Positions 44,533 to 53,634 of a stretch of DNA of 64,000 nucleotides are shown here, piece after piece. The first letter of the stretch is position 1. Each line of letters begins with the position of its first letter. Location: contig NZ_JAVDYB010000001.1 of the NCBI RefSeq assembly GCF_031458235.1, forward strand, positions 4,822,001 to 4,886,000, read 5' to 3'. The translations under genes and the position numbers were made by a program. Under the pieces are notes generated by a model. That model searched no databases. It was not told the DNA's origin and worked only from the letters and a program-made list of their open reading frames with translations. The DNA is from Catenuloplanes atrovinosus (GTDB lineage: Bacteria > Actinomycetota > Actinomycetes > Mycobacteriales > Micromonosporaceae).

Positions 44533-44543
44533 AAGGAACCGCC

Positions 44544-45428
44544 GTGTTGACACTCGTGAGCCGCGTCCTGCTGGCCGCCGCGCTGGCCGTACCGTCGCCG
44601 GACGGCCTCTCCCAGAGCCTCGACCCACGCCAGGAGCAGGCCACCGGGCCCGCCGTGCTGGAGGCCGGGCACGTCGACGTGGGACCGCGCTACCGCGACG
44701 GCGCGTGGACGGTCCAGATCCACGACGACGAGCGGGTCCCGCCGGTGTGGCGCAGCCCGGACGACGCGGTCATCCGGGTGCGCGACGCCGCGCGGCAGGC
44801 GATCCCGGACGACCCGGCGTACCGGTTCCTGGGCGAGGCGCCGGGCACGTCCGTGCACGTGCTGCCGCAGACGCAGCAGGAGGGCGTGGTGTGGCTCGGC
44901 TGGAACACCCAGGACCCGGGCGTGCTGGAGCACGCCGGGCGCGGCGTCACGATGAACCTGCGCGGCGTGCACGGGCCCGGCCGGCTGACCGTGTTCCTCC
45001 AGTCGGGCACGCTCGGCGCGCCGCAGGTGCTGTGGAGCACGGACACCGCGTACCCGCAGGCGCTCTGGGTCGACCGGAATACGCACACGCACGCGAACTG
45101 GGTGTTCGGCCGGCCCGGCGTCTACCTGGTCGCGCTGGACGTGACCGCGGAGCTGGCCGGCGGCGGCACCGCGACCGCCAGTGCCACGCTGCGCTTCGCG
45201 GTCGGCGACGCGACCGACCCCGACCAGGCCCGCGCCGCCGCGCTCACGCTGCCGCCGGCCTCGCCGTCACCGGCCGCCGCCGCGGTCGCCGGGGGCGACG
45301 CCGTGCCCGGATGGCTCGCCGTCCTGCTCGGGCTCGCCGCGGTGCTGCTGGTCGCGCTGCTGATCGGCGTGGCCGTGCGCGGCGCCGCCGTCCGCCGCCG
45401 CGCCGAACGCGAGCGGGGTGCAGCGTGA
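44544..45428 (+). CDS. Membrane-anchored choice-of-anchor M protein
   Basis: This 294-residue protein has a short signal (LTLVSRVLLAAALAVP), one domain (GHVDVGPRYRDGAWTVQIHDD, YRFLGEAPGTSVHVLPQTQQ, VVWLGWNT, HTHANWVFGRPGVYLVAL) and a C-terminal helix (about 255-278: WLAVLLGLAAVLLVALLIGVAV) with an Arg-rich tail. It has no LPxTG, so it stays in the membrane. Its domain is closest by eye to the second domain of the sortase-anchored protein. The GTG start has AGAAGGA ahead of it. The stop overlaps the ATPase start. Confidence 0.85.
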   Translation: MLTLVSRVLLAAALAVPSPDGLSQSLDPRQEQATGPAVLEAGHVDVGPRYRDGAWTVQIHDDERVPPVWRSPDDAVIRVRDAARQAIPDDPAYRFLGEAPGTSVHVLPQTQQEGVVWLGWNTQDPGVLEHAGRGVTMNLRGVHGPGRLTVFLQSGTLGAPQVLWSTDTAYPQALWVDRNTHTHANWVFGRPGVYLVALDVTAELAGGGTATASATLRFAVGDATDPDQARAAALTLPPASPSPAAAAVAGGDAVPGWLAVLLGLAAVLLVALLIGVAVRGAAVRRRAERERGAA

Positions 45429-46138
45429 GCCCGGTGCTGGAGCTGTCCGGGGTGACGGTGCGGCTGGGCGGCCGCGTCGCGCTGGAGGACGTCACCATGA
45501 GCGTCGCCGGCGGCGAGTTCGCCGCGCTGCTCGGCCCGAACGGCGCCGGCAAGACCACGCTGCTGCGCGCCGCGCTCGGCCTGCTGCCGCTGGCCGGTGG
45601 CCGGACCACGATCACCAATCCGGGGTACGTACCGCAGCGGCACGAGTTCGCCTGGGACTTCCCCGCCTCCGTGCAGGACGTGGTGCTCAGCGGCCTGGTC
45701 CGGCGGATCGGCCTGTTCCGCCGCCCGCGCGTGGCGCACTGGACCGCGGTCTGGGACGCGCTCGACCGGGTGCGGCTCGCCGACCTGCGCACCCGGCCGG
45801 TCGGCGAGCTCTCCGGCGGGCAGCGGCAGCGCGTGCTGGTCGCCCGCGCGCTGGCGCTGGACCCGGCCGTGCTGCTGCTGGACGAGCCGTTCACCGGCCT
45901 GGACATGCCCTCCCAGGAGGTGCTGACCGAGCTGTTCACCACGATCGCGCGGGAACGGGCGGTGCTGATGGCCACGCACGACCTGGCCGCCGCGGCGTAC
46001 ACCTGCGATCGGCTCATTCTCATCAACCGCACCGTGGTGGCCGCGGCTCCCCCGGGGGACTTGCGCGACCGCGAGGTGTGGATGCGCGCGTTCCAGGTCG
46101 GCGCGGAGAGTCACCTGCTCAAGGCGCTGGGGGTCTGA
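45425..46138 (+). CDS. ABC transporter ATPase of the anchored-repeat system
   Basis: This 237-residue ATPase of the Zn/Mn (ZnuC/MntB) type has Walker A GPNGAGKTT, VPQRHEFAWDFPASVQDVVLSG (Q-loop and the family's PxSVxDVV element), signature LSGGQRQR, Walker B LLLDEPFTGLD and an H-loop His in ATHDLAAA. It powers metal import. GTG overlaps the preceding gene. The stop abuts the permease start directly, so the ATPase and permease form a tight pair. Confidence 0.95.
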   Translation: MSPVLELSGVTVRLGGRVALEDVTMSVAGGEFAALLGPNGAGKTTLLRAALGLLPLAGGRTTITNPGYVPQRHEFAWDFPASVQDVVLSGLVRRIGLFRRPRVAHWTAVWDALDRVRLADLRTRPVGELSGGQRQRVLVARALALDPAVLLLDEPFTGLDMPSQEVLTELFTTIARERAVLMATHDLAAAAYTCDRLILINRTVVAAAPPGDLRDREVWMRAFQVGAESHLLKALGV

Positions 46139-46996
46139 ATGTCGCCGCTGGACTTCCTCGCCGACCTGGTCAACCCCGACCTGGCGTTCCTGCCGAAGGC
46201 GCTGGCGATCGCGGTCATGTCGGCGATCATGTGCGGCGTGGTCGGCTGCTACGTGGTGCTGCGCGGCATGGCGTTCATCGGCGACGCGGTGGCGCACGCG
46301 GTGTTCCCCGGCCTGGCCGTGGCATTCCTGTTCTCCGGCAGCCTGGTGCTCGGCGGCATCACGGCCGGCGTGCTCACCGCGCTGCTCGTCGCGCTCTTCT
46401 CGCAGAACCGGCGGGTCCGCGAGGACTCGGTCATCGGCGTCTTCTTCGTGGCCGCGTTCGCGCTCGGCATCGTGATCATCTCGCGCGCGCCCGGGTACGC
46501 CGGTTCGCTGCAACAGTTCCTGTTCGGCTCGATCACCGGCATCCCGGACCGGGACCTGCTCGTGGTCGGCGGCACCGGCCTGTTCCTGCTGCTCGCGGTC
46601 GCGCTGCTGCACAAGGAGTTCGTCGCGGTGACGCTGGACCGGGAGATGGCCCGCGCGCTCGGCCTGCGCGTGCTCCCGCTCGACCTGACGCTCTACGTGC
46701 TGGTCACGCTGGCGGTGGTGATGGCGGTGCAGACCATCGGCAACATCCTGGTGCTCGCGCTGCTGGTCACGCCCGCGGCCACGGCCCGCCTGCTCACCGA
46801 CCGGCTGGCCGCGATGATGGTGCTGGCGCCGGCGATCGGCGCCGGATCCGCGGTGGTGGGCCTCTACCTGTCCTGGTCCTGGGATCTGCCGGTGGGCGGC
46901 ACCGTCGTGCTGGTGCTGACCGCGGCCTTCCTGCTCGCCTTCCTGCTGGCGCCGCGCCACGGCGCGCTCACCCGGCTGGCCCGGGCCCGCCTCTAG
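46139..46996 (+). CDS. ABC permease of the anchored-repeat system
   Basis: This 285-residue permease of the ABC-3 (ZnuB/MntC) family has eight or more helices, with GCYVVLRGMAFIGDAVAHAVFPGLAVAFL early and TIGNILVLALLVTPAATARLLTDRL late. Its sequence from residue 30 to 65 is the usual family core. Together with the ATPase and lipoprotein it makes a complete importer. It starts immediately after the ATPase stop. A short palindrome overlaps its own stop codon (46981-47007). Confidence 0.95.
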   Translation: MSPLDFLADLVNPDLAFLPKALAIAVMSAIMCGVVGCYVVLRGMAFIGDAVAHAVFPGLAVAFLFSGSLVLGGITAGVLTALLVALFSQNRRVREDSVIGVFFVAAFALGIVIISRAPGYAGSLQQFLFGSITGIPDRDLLVVGGTGLFLLLAVALLHKEFVAVTLDREMARALGLRVLPLDLTLYVLVTLAVVMAVQTIGNILVLALLVTPAATARLLTDRLAAMMVLAPAIGAGSAVVGLYLSWSWDLPVGGTVVLVLTAAFLLAFLLAPRHGALTRLARARL

Positions 46997-47021
46997 GACG
47001 GGCCCGGATGCCGGCGACGGC

Positions 47022-47783
47022 TCAGCGGAACAGGCCGACCAGCGCCTTCTTCAGCGTGCCGTCGTGCCGGTCGCCGGCCCAGAGCGCGGTGTCCAGCGAT
47101 CGGCCCTCGCGGCGCGCCTGCGCGCAGTACGCCCGCACGTCGTCCGCGGCCGGCACGTCCGTGATGGCCAGCGCCGCGTGCGCCCGGTGGTGGTAGGCGG
47201 CCTCCTCCGCGTCCCGGACCGCGACCCGGCCGTCGTCGCCGTGCCGCGGCGCGATCGCCACCCGGCGGCCGAACAGCGGCACCAGCAGCACGCCGGCCGG
47301 CCCTGAGTGCGGGATCAGGACCTCGGTGTTCGCCCGGGCCAGCGCGTCGGCCACCGCGCGCTCGTAGTGCGGCGCGACCGCGGCCTGCGCCTGCCGGGGG
47401 TCCATCTTCGAGAGCACGTCCGGCTGCACCTCGGTCGGCAGCGAGCCGTAGAGCGCGCTGGACACCGGACCGGGCAGCCGGTCGACGATCGCGACCAGCT
47501 TCTCCTCCGGCAGCACGCGCAGCACCCCGACCGCCACCTCCTGGGGGAGCTTCCCGGCCACGCCGATCAGCTGCGCGTCGGACAGCATCCCGATGACCCG
47601 GTCGCGGTAGTCACCGCTCATCGCGGGCAACAGCCGCGCCAGATCCGCCGGGGTCAGCTCCGCCACGACCACCGGCAGGCGGTCGGGCGGCATCCCTTTC
47701 ATCAACGTCACGCCGTTCGCCGGCGGCGAGTTTCGGATCATGACTATCAGCTGGGTAACGGGCATCATCCCGCCCATCAGCAT
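47022..47783 (-). CDS. MgtE-N-like helical repeat protein
   Basis: This 253-residue protein I recognise only partly. Residues about 30-155 are short repeated helices of the type LPEEKLVAIVDRLP and MDPRQAQAAVAPHYERAVADAL, resembling the N-domain repeats of MgtE magnesium transporters. No membrane helices follow, so it is not a transporter. The C-terminal 100 residues (VAIAPRHGDDGRVAVRDAEEAAYHHRAHAALAITDVPAADDVRAYCAQ) are unassigned. It follows the transporter operon on the other strand. Several Met codons near the N-terminus make the exact start uncertain. Confidence 0.7.
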   Translation of the reverse strand: MLMGGMMPVTQLIVMIRNSPPANGVTLMKGMPPDRLPVVVAELTPADLARLLPAMSGDYRDRVIGMLSDAQLIGVAGKLPQEVAVGVLRVLPEEKLVAIVDRLPGPVSSALYGSLPTEVQPDVLSKMDPRQAQAAVAPHYERAVADALARANTEVLIPHSGPAGVLLVPLFGRRVAIAPRHGDDGRVAVRDAEEAAYHHRAHAALAITDVPAADDVRAYCAQARREGRSLDTALWAGDRHDGTLKKALVGLFR

Positions 47784-47956
47784 GGTGGTCTCCCTGGTGG
47801 TCGCCCGGCCTGAGACAGGCCGTGGATGACCTGCTTACCGACTGCTCAGGACTGGATAGCACGACCGGGAACCGAACGCCATCGCCGAACGGTGCGGTTC
47901 GGCACACTGTTCGCCTCGGCGGTGGCGGCCCGGCGCACCCGGGCCGCCACGCTGTG

Positions 47957-49576
47957 TCACCTCTTGACGGTCCAGGACTGCTTGGCGTGGTGGACGCACC
48001 ACCAGATGACGACCGGCAGCCCGGCCTCGCTCTCGTTCAGGTCCAGGCAGTAGTTGCTGTCCAGTCCGGTGTAGAGGGTGTTGTCGGCGATCGTCCACTG
48101 CTGTGCGGCCGTGCCGTTGCAGACCGCGGTCTGCACCTTCACGTTGTTGTCCACCTTGGCCCACGCCACGTCCAGGCAGAGGCCGGTCTTGAACGAGCGG
48201 ACCGTGCCGTCGGAGCGGACGTCCCAGCGCTGTCCCGCGTTGGACGTCGGGTTGCACTCCGTAACCGTCATGATCACGCCGTCCGTGGCCGCGCCGGCGT
48301 CGACGCACTTCTTCGTCTTCGAGTTCTGGATCTGCTGCCCGGGCAGTGGCGGCGGCGCCGGCGCCGGCGCGTTCGTCGCGCCCTGCGTCGCGGCCGGCGG
48401 GGCCGCCTTGGCCGGCGTGCCCGGCGTCGGGCTGGGCGTCGCGGACGGCGTCGCGGACGGGCCGGCACTGCCGCTCGCGGACGGGGAGCCGGTGCCCGGC
48501 GTCGGCGCCACCGGCGTGCCCAGCCGCGAGTCCAGCCGGTAGTACTCGGTGTAGTCGGTGACCCTGCCCAGAAACGCGCGGGTCATCGCGTCCGGCAGGC
48601 CACCGGCCCGGCGCACCGTGTCCGGGCCGGCGTGGAACGCGGCCAGCGCCGTCGCGTACGGGTCGCCGCCGAGCCCGTCCAACTCCTCGGTCAGCGCGCA
48701 CAGCACGGTGCCGAACGTCGGGATCGCGGAGCCGGGCTCCCATACGGAGGCGCCGGGCGGCGCGTACTCCGACCACACGTCCATCCGGAACTGCGCGACG
48801 CCCTGCCGCCCCGCCTCACCGATCTTGCGCGCGTCGAACCCGGACGCGGCCATCAGCTCCGCCGCCACCGCGGCCGGCGTCACCTCGGGGCAGACCCGGC
48901 CGGCCTCGGCGACGAACGGCACGTACTCGTCCGGCAGCGGCTGCGCGTCCGGCGTGTCGCCCGCCACGGCTGCCACCACCTCGGTCGCCCCGGCGGCGCC
49001 GAACTGCGGCAGGTCCTCGTAGTAGGCCGCGTAACCGGCGGACTCGTCGACGTACTGCCGCGCCTCCTCCGGGACGCCACCGGCCGCCGTCACCGCGGGC
49101 ACGCCCGACCGGTACGCGGCCAGCGCCAGCCGCCACGGGTCGCCGGTCACCCCGGCCAGCCGCAGCTCACCGCTGAGGCCGCACATCTGGTGGGCGAGCG
49201 CGAGCGTGCTGGCGGTGGTGTCGGTGCGCGGCGCGCCGGCCCACGGCGCCCACTTCTTCCAGTCCTCGTCGTCCTGGCCGGCGATGCCGGAGCCGCCCGA
49301 GACCGTACCGCTGGCGGAGGTGTTCAGCCCCGACTCGGCCATCATCTGGCCGGCCAGCCGGGCCGAGCTGAGCATCGGGCAGGAGTGTGCCGCGCTCAGG
49401 ACCGCGGCCAGTTGGACGTCCGACACCGGCTTGCCGGTGATCTTCTGATCGTCCGCCCGGGCCATGTCCCAGCCGAGGACCGCCGCCGTGAGAACGACGA
49501 TCGCGAGAGCGGTACTCAGGGCCGCGGTGCCCCGCCCGGTACCGGTCCTCGGCAATCGGAGGCTGATGTTCGGCAC
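47957..49576 (-). CDS. Secreted lytic-transglycosylase-like protein with ricin-type lectin domain
   Basis: This 539-residue exported protein has a signal/anchor (ALSTALAIVVLTAAVLGW). Two lysozyme-like regions follow (about 55-170 and 200-330, the first with SARLAGQMMAESGLNTSASG, the second with AAVAAELMAASGFDARKIG); the first holds a plausible catalytic Glu in AESG, the second has Ala-Ser in its place. A Ser/Pro/Thr linker (about 345-400) leads to a ricin B-type beta-trefoil (about 405-539, QxW repeats AGQRWDV and AAQQWTI). It probably acts on or binds cell-wall polymers. It is transcribed from the same side as the conservon. Confidence 0.85.
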   Translation of the reverse strand: MPNISLRLPRTGTGRGTAALSTALAIVVLTAAVLGWDMARADDQKITGKPVSDVQLAAVLSAAHSCPMLSSARLAGQMMAESGLNTSASGTVSGGSGIAGQDDEDWKKWAPWAGAPRTDTTASTLALAHQMCGLSGELRLAGVTGDPWRLALAAYRSGVPAVTAAGGVPEEARQYVDESAGYAAYYEDLPQFGAAGATEVVAAVAGDTPDAQPLPDEYVPFVAEAGRVCPEVTPAAVAAELMAASGFDARKIGEAGRQGVAQFRMDVWSEYAPPGASVWEPGSAIPTFGTVLCALTEELDGLGGDPYATALAAFHAGPDTVRRAGGLPDAMTRAFLGRVTDYTEYYRLDSRLGTPVAPTPGTGSPSASGSAGPSATPSATPSPTPGTPAKAAPPAATQGATNAPAPAPPPLPGQQIQNSKTKKCVDAGAATDGVIMTVTECNPTSNAGQRWDVRSDGTVRSFKTGLCLDVAWAKVDNNVKVQTAVCNGTAAQQWTIADNTLYTGLDSNYCLDLNESEAGLPVVIWWCVHHAKQSWTVKR

Positions 49577-49592
49577 TACTCACACCCTTCTA

Positions 49593-49629
49593 CGCGCCGG
49601 AAGTCGGCTCTGAAACGAGATCCGGCGCG
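49593..49629 (-). terminator. Hairpin after the conservon
   Basis: Nine-base arms (49593-49601 and 49621-49629) flank a 19-base loop, between the conservon GTPase stop and the start of the lytic-transglycosylase gene. Weak evidence for a terminator. Confidence 0.4.
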
Positions 49630-49654
49630 CGAAGGTTCACCACCAGACACGCCC

Positions 49655-50215
49655 TTAGACGCGGGTACTCGCCGGGAGGCGGGTCATCGCGTGCTTGACC
49701 AGCGCGATCAGCGCCTGCTTGCTGGACTGGCGATCGCGGGCGTCGCACCAGACCAGCGGCACGCCCTGGGTCAGCTTGAGCGCCTCGCGGATCTCGTCCT
49801 CGGTGTACGGGCACTCACCGAAGAACATGTTCACCGCGGCCACGAACGGGATGCGCCGCCGCTCGAAGTAGTCGATCGCGGGGAAGCTGGCGTCCAGCCG
49901 CCGCGTGTCGACCAGCACGATCGCGCCGATCGCCCCGACCGCCAGCTCGTCCCAGATGAACCAGAAGCGGTCCTGGCCCGGCGTGCCGAACAGGTAGAGC
50001 ACCACGTCGGAGTTGACGGTGATCCGGCCGAAGTCGAGCGCGACCGTGGTCTTGTTCTTGCTCTCGATGCCGGTCAGGTCGTCCACGCCCTCACTCGGCG
50101 CGGTCAGCACCTCCTCCGTGGTCAGCGGCGCGATCTCGCTGACCGAGCCGACGAGCGTGGTCTTGCCGGTGCCGAACCCGCCCGCGACCACCACCTTGGC
50201 TGATGTGCGATTCAC
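49655..50215 (-). CDS. Conservon GTPase (CvnD-like)
   Basis: This 186-residue small GTP-binding protein of the actinobacterial conservon family has Walker A AGGFGTGKTTLVGS, switch LYLFGTPGQDRFWF (DxxG equivalent GTPGQ) and a base-recognition region with AVNMFFGEC. In place of Ras NKxD it has AVNM, as in other CvnD proteins. It is the last of four genes in the order kinase, roadblock, DUF742, GTPase. Such modules signal through a membrane-associated complex. Confidence 0.92.
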   Translation of the reverse strand: MNRTSAKVVVAGGFGTGKTTLVGSVSEIAPLTTEEVLTAPSEGVDDLTGIESKNKTTVALDFGRITVNSDVVLYLFGTPGQDRFWFIWDELAVGAIGAIVLVDTRRLDASFPAIDYFERRRIPFVAAVNMFFGECPYTEDEIREALKLTQGVPLVWCDARDRQSSKQALIALVKHAMTRLPASTRV

Positions 50216-50233
50216 GAAGTGGAGTCCTTTGAA

Positions 50234-50599
50234 CTAGAGGCGCTGAAGCCGGTCGAGGATGGTTTCCAGGAGCCGGTAGTCGGTCACGGTGCGCTCCGCC
50301 GGATCGCCGAGCGCCAGGAAGCCGCGCTCGAGCAGCACGTCCACCAGCAGCTTCACCACGGTGAGCTGCTTGTTGAGGTACGCGGCGAGCTCGGCGACGG
50401 AGATCCAGCCGGTGCAGCAGGCGATGATCTCCCGGTACTCCGGCTCCAGCGCGGACGTGTCCACCGGCAGCGCGGTCACCTGGGTGGCCAGGTTCAGACT
50501 GGTGTTGCGCGGCGTGGTCCGCCCGTTGACCAGCATGTAGAGCGGGACCAGCCGGCCACCGGGCTCGCCGTCGTCTCCGTACCAGGTCTCGTCCGGCAT
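50234..50599 (-). CDS. DUF742 protein (CvnC-like)
   Basis: This 121-residue protein has the DUF742 fold: RLVPLYMLVNGRTTPRNTSLNLATQV, then EYREIIACCTGWISVAELAAYLNKQLTVVKLLVDVLLERGFL, a winged-helix-like region. It is the third member of the conservon. The start at 50599 overlaps the roadblock stop (TAATG); the longer frame upstream is shadow. Confidence 0.92.
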   Translation of the reverse strand: MPDETWYGDDGEPGGRLVPLYMLVNGRTTPRNTSLNLATQVTALPVDTSALEPEYREIIACCTGWISVAELAAYLNKQLTVVKLLVDVLLERGFLALGDPAERTVTDYRLLETILDRLQRL

Positions 50600-51003
50600 T
50601 AGGCGGCGCCCTGGGGTACGCGGAGGGTCGTGCCGAGGTACTGACCGATGCGGGTGACCAGGCGGCCCATCTCGTAGGCGACCGTGCCCATGTCCACGTC
50701 CTGGCCGCACAGCACCGCGAGGCGCGCGTGCGGACCGGCCGCCGCCACGAACAGGGTGTGGCCCTGGTACTCCACGATCACCTGACCGACCGGCCCGCTC
50801 TCGAACCGCCGCCCGGTCCCGGCCGCCACGCTGTGCAGCGAGGACGCGCCGGCCGCGAGCAGCTCCGCGGCGTCCTGCTGGAGCGCGGTGGACTTCTGGA
50901 TGATCAGGCCGTCCGCGCTCAGAACCACCGCGTGGAGCACGTCGGGGACCGCCACCAGCTCGTCGAGCATCCAGGTGAGATCGTTCTGCGATGTCGGGTC
51001 CAT
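50599..51003 (-). CDS. Roadblock/LC7 protein (CvnB-like)
   Basis: This 134-residue protein has the roadblock/LC7 fold: LTWMLDELVAVPDVLHAVVLSADGLIIQKS, then GQVIVEYQGHTLFVAAAGPHARLAVLCG. In conservons and in MglB-like systems this protein interacts with the GTPase. It overlaps the stop of the upstream kinase gene by one base (TGATG) and the next gene by one base. Confidence 0.93.
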   Translation of the reverse strand: MDPTSQNDLTWMLDELVAVPDVLHAVVLSADGLIIQKSTALQQDAAELLAAGASSLHSVAAGTGRRFESGPVGQVIVEYQGHTLFVAAAGPHARLAVLCGQDVDMGTVAYEMGRLVTRIGQYLGTTLRVPQGAA

Positions 51004-53447
51004 CAGGCTTTCCTGTCTCCGTCGGTACGAGGTCCGTCCCCCTCGGCGGAGCGACCGGCCTTCCAGCCTCGCTGGTACTGCGAGAGGCGGGAACGGGCCT
51101 GCTCCGGCGAGCGGGTGGTATCCGGTGCCTGCGGCTCGGCCACCGGGCCCGGAGGCTCCTCGCGCAGCTGCTGCGCGAGGTGCTCCTGCGGGCGGCGGAC
51201 CGGCAGCGGCGGGCGGGACGCGGCCCGGGGCGTCGGCGGTGCGTGCGTGGGTGCGATCGTCTGACCTCCTACGGCGGGGATCCCGTCCTTGATCGCCGGC
51301 ATCTCGGCGGTCGGGTACGAGTCGTCCATCGGCGGTTCCGCCACGGCCACCGGGGCCGCCGTGGTCGCGGGGGTCTGCGGCGCCGGTGCCGCGGCGGGCT
51401 CGGGCGCGCGGCGCGGCACGGCCGGCGGCACGGCCGCGGGCGGGGTCATCCGCTCGCGGGTGGCCGGCGGCGTGGCGGCCGCGTCCGGTGCGGTCAGGAT
51501 CAGGCGGGTGGGCAACAGCACGATCGCCATCAGGCCGCCGTACGCGCTGGTGCGCAGCGAGACCTGGATGCCGCCGCGCTTGGCCAGCTCCGCGACGACC
51601 CAGAGACCGACCTGGGCGCCGTCACGCAGCGCGGTCACGTCGGGCGTGGGCGCGTCCGCGAGCATCGCGTTCGCCTTCTGCAGCGCGTCGTGCGGCATGC
51701 CGACGCCGGCGTCCTCGATCTCGATGACCACGCCGTGGCTGGCCTGGCCGCAGCTGATGAAGACCTCGGACTCCGGCGGCGAGAACGTCAGCGCGTTGTC
51801 CAGCAGCTCGGCCAGCAGGTGCGTGGTGCCGGCGACCGCGGCCGCGGCCAGCGACAGGTCCGGCGTGTTGCGCAGCGTGACCCGGCGGTACTTCTGCGTC
51901 TCCGCGATCGCGCCGAGCAGCACGCGGCGCAGCGGCACCGGCCGGTGGAACCGGCGGCCGATCTGCCCACCGGCGAGGATGACCAGGTTCTCCAGGAAGC
52001 GACGGGTCTGCGCGAGCTGGTGGTTGACGTCGAACAGCTCCGCGAGCACCTCCTCGTCGCCGAGCTTGTTCTGCAGCTCCTCGATGGTGCGCAGGCCGCG
52101 TTGCAGCGGGCGCTGCGGGCGGCGGGCGACGCCCATCAGCATCGCGGTACCGGCGGCACGGGTGGCGGCCTCGTCGACGGCCGCGCCGACCGCCGCGTTC
52201 AGCGACCGGTTCAGCACGTCCGCGAGCCGGCCGATCTCGTCCTGGCCGTAGTCGCGGCTGGCCAGCTCCACGTGCGTGTCGATCTTCTCCCGGCGGCGCA
52301 GCCGCTCCATCATCTCCGGAAGTCGCTTGTCGACCATCGTGGCCGCGTCCCGGCCGAGCTGCTCCAGGCGCACCGACAGCGCGCGGTCGACCAGGATGCG
52401 GGACTGGCGGACGGCCCAGACGATCGCGGCGACCGCGACCAGGATCGCGGCGAGGCTCACCAGCAGCGCGGTGATCAGCGTGGTGTTGGCGTCGCCGAGC
52501 GTGCGCGCGGAGACCGCGTCGGCCTGGGTGATCGAGAGGTCGAGCAGCCCGTCCGAGACCTGGGTGGTGACCGCGTCCCACGCGGCGGCGTCCACGCGCA
52601 GCCCGGGCGGCACGGTGTCGCCCCACGGCCCGGCCGCGATCAGCTCGTTCTCCGCGGCGATCAGGCGGGACCAGGCGTCGCTCTTGAGCAGTGCGTCGTA
52701 CCGCTCCTTGGCGGCCGGCTCCAGGCTCTCGGCCGCCTCGTCCAGCTCGCCGTGGTACGCACCGAGCAGGCCGACGAACTCGCGGTGCTCCTCCGGCGTC
52801 AGCGACCGCGCACCGTACGCGCTGGAGATGATCGAGCCGGACCGGGACATCAGGTCGGAGACGCGGAACGTCTCGGTGGCCGTGATGCCGCCGAGCGCGC
52901 CGTCCTTGGCCGGCACCACCCGGGCCTGCTCGTCGAAGAGTGCGGTGGCCGCGTCCAGAATGCCGTCGTAGTAGTCGGTGACCTTGTCCCGCGACGTGGC
53001 CCGGTAGTCGATCGCGCTGCGCTGCTGCGGCAGCTGGTCCAGCCGGGCGACCAGGTCGTCCCACCGGGTGGTGATCGAGCGAGGCGCGATCGCCAGCGCG
53101 GTGTCGGCACTGGTCCGCATCTCCGCCAGCGCGGCGTCGGTGCGGGCGCGCTGCTCCTGGAGGTCCGGCGCGGCGGCGCCGTCGGCCTGCGCGGCGAAGT
53201 CGATGCTCAGCCGCCGTTCCCGCTGCACGTTGGCCAGCGCGGTGGCAGCCGGGATGGAGACCTCGCGCACGCTGGTGGCGACCGCGCGGGCGTAGTAGCC
53301 GTTGAAGACGAGGTATCCGGCGCCGGCCAGGGCCAGGACCAGCGCCACGACGCTGGGGATGAGGACGAGCCGGATGACCCGCCGGCTGATCGACTGCTGT
53401 CGTCCGCCCTTCGCCTGAGCGGCTCTGGTGTCGGGTCGCTTGGTCAC
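51003..53447 (-). CDS. Nitrate/nitrite-sensor-domain histidine kinase (CvnA-like)
   Basis: This 814-residue membrane kinase has helix 1 (about 22-52), a NIT-type extracellular sensor (about 60-315), helix 2 (about 325-348), a HAMP-like region (350-410), then an ATPase domain with LLDNALTFSPPES, IEDAGVGM and a variant lid (GAQVGLWVVAELAKRGG). A classical His box is not obvious; the likely His is in VNHQLAQTRRFLENLVIL. A long Pro/Ala-rich tail (about 650-814) is probably disordered. It is the first gene of the conservon, 187 bp downstream of the TetR gene on the same strand. Confidence 0.92.
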   Translation of the reverse strand: MTKRPDTRAAQAKGGRQQSISRRVIRLVLIPSVVALVLALAGAGYLVFNGYYARAVATSVREVSIPAATALANVQRERRLSIDFAAQADGAAAPDLQEQRARTDAALAEMRTSADTALAIAPRSITTRWDDLVARLDQLPQQRSAIDYRATSRDKVTDYYDGILDAATALFDEQARVVPAKDGALGGITATETFRVSDLMSRSGSIISSAYGARSLTPEEHREFVGLLGAYHGELDEAAESLEPAAKERYDALLKSDAWSRLIAAENELIAAGPWGDTVPPGLRVDAAAWDAVTTQVSDGLLDLSITQADAVSARTLGDANTTLITALLVSLAAILVAVAAIVWAVRQSRILVDRALSVRLEQLGRDAATMVDKRLPEMMERLRRREKIDTHVELASRDYGQDEIGRLADVLNRSLNAAVGAAVDEAATRAAGTAMLMGVARRPQRPLQRGLRTIEELQNKLGDEEVLAELFDVNHQLAQTRRFLENLVILAGGQIGRRFHRPVPLRRVLLGAIAETQKYRRVTLRNTPDLSLAAAAVAGTTHLLAELLDNALTFSPPESEVFISCGQASHGVVIEIEDAGVGMPHDALQKANAMLADAPTPDVTALRDGAQVGLWVVAELAKRGGIQVSLRTSAYGGLMAIVLLPTRLILTAPDAAATPPATRERMTPPAAVPPAVPRRAPEPAAAPAPQTPATTAAPVAVAEPPMDDSYPTAEMPAIKDGIPAVGGQTIAPTHAPPTPRAASRPPLPVRRPQEHLAQQLREEPPGPVAEPQAPDTTRSPEQARSRLSQYQRGWKAGRSAEGDGPRTDGDRKA

Positions 53448-53634
53448 GATGCTTCGAGGTTCCTAGCCGGGTGCGGGCATGCGGGCATGCGGGCGAAGAA
53501 AGCTGACAGCCCTCCCCATCCGCCGACCGGCCACACAGGATCGCCGGGCCCGGTCGACGAGGGCGATTCGCCGACCCTACCGAAGACGCCCGGTTTGCAC
53601 CACCCTGAGTGGACGCCCAACGGTCCACAAGAGA

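Noticed and set aside
41926-44628. Long minus-strand open frame across the anchored-repeat locus
   Set aside because: It spans three well-supported plus-strand genes and has shadow composition.
46981-47007. GGGCCC-type palindrome at the end of the permease gene as terminator
   Set aside because: Arms are only eight bases and overlap the stop codon; mentioned with the gene but not called separately.
53467-53494. Short tandem GCGGGCAT-like repeats before the conservon
   Set aside because: About three imperfect short copies only; too small to call a repeat element or operator.
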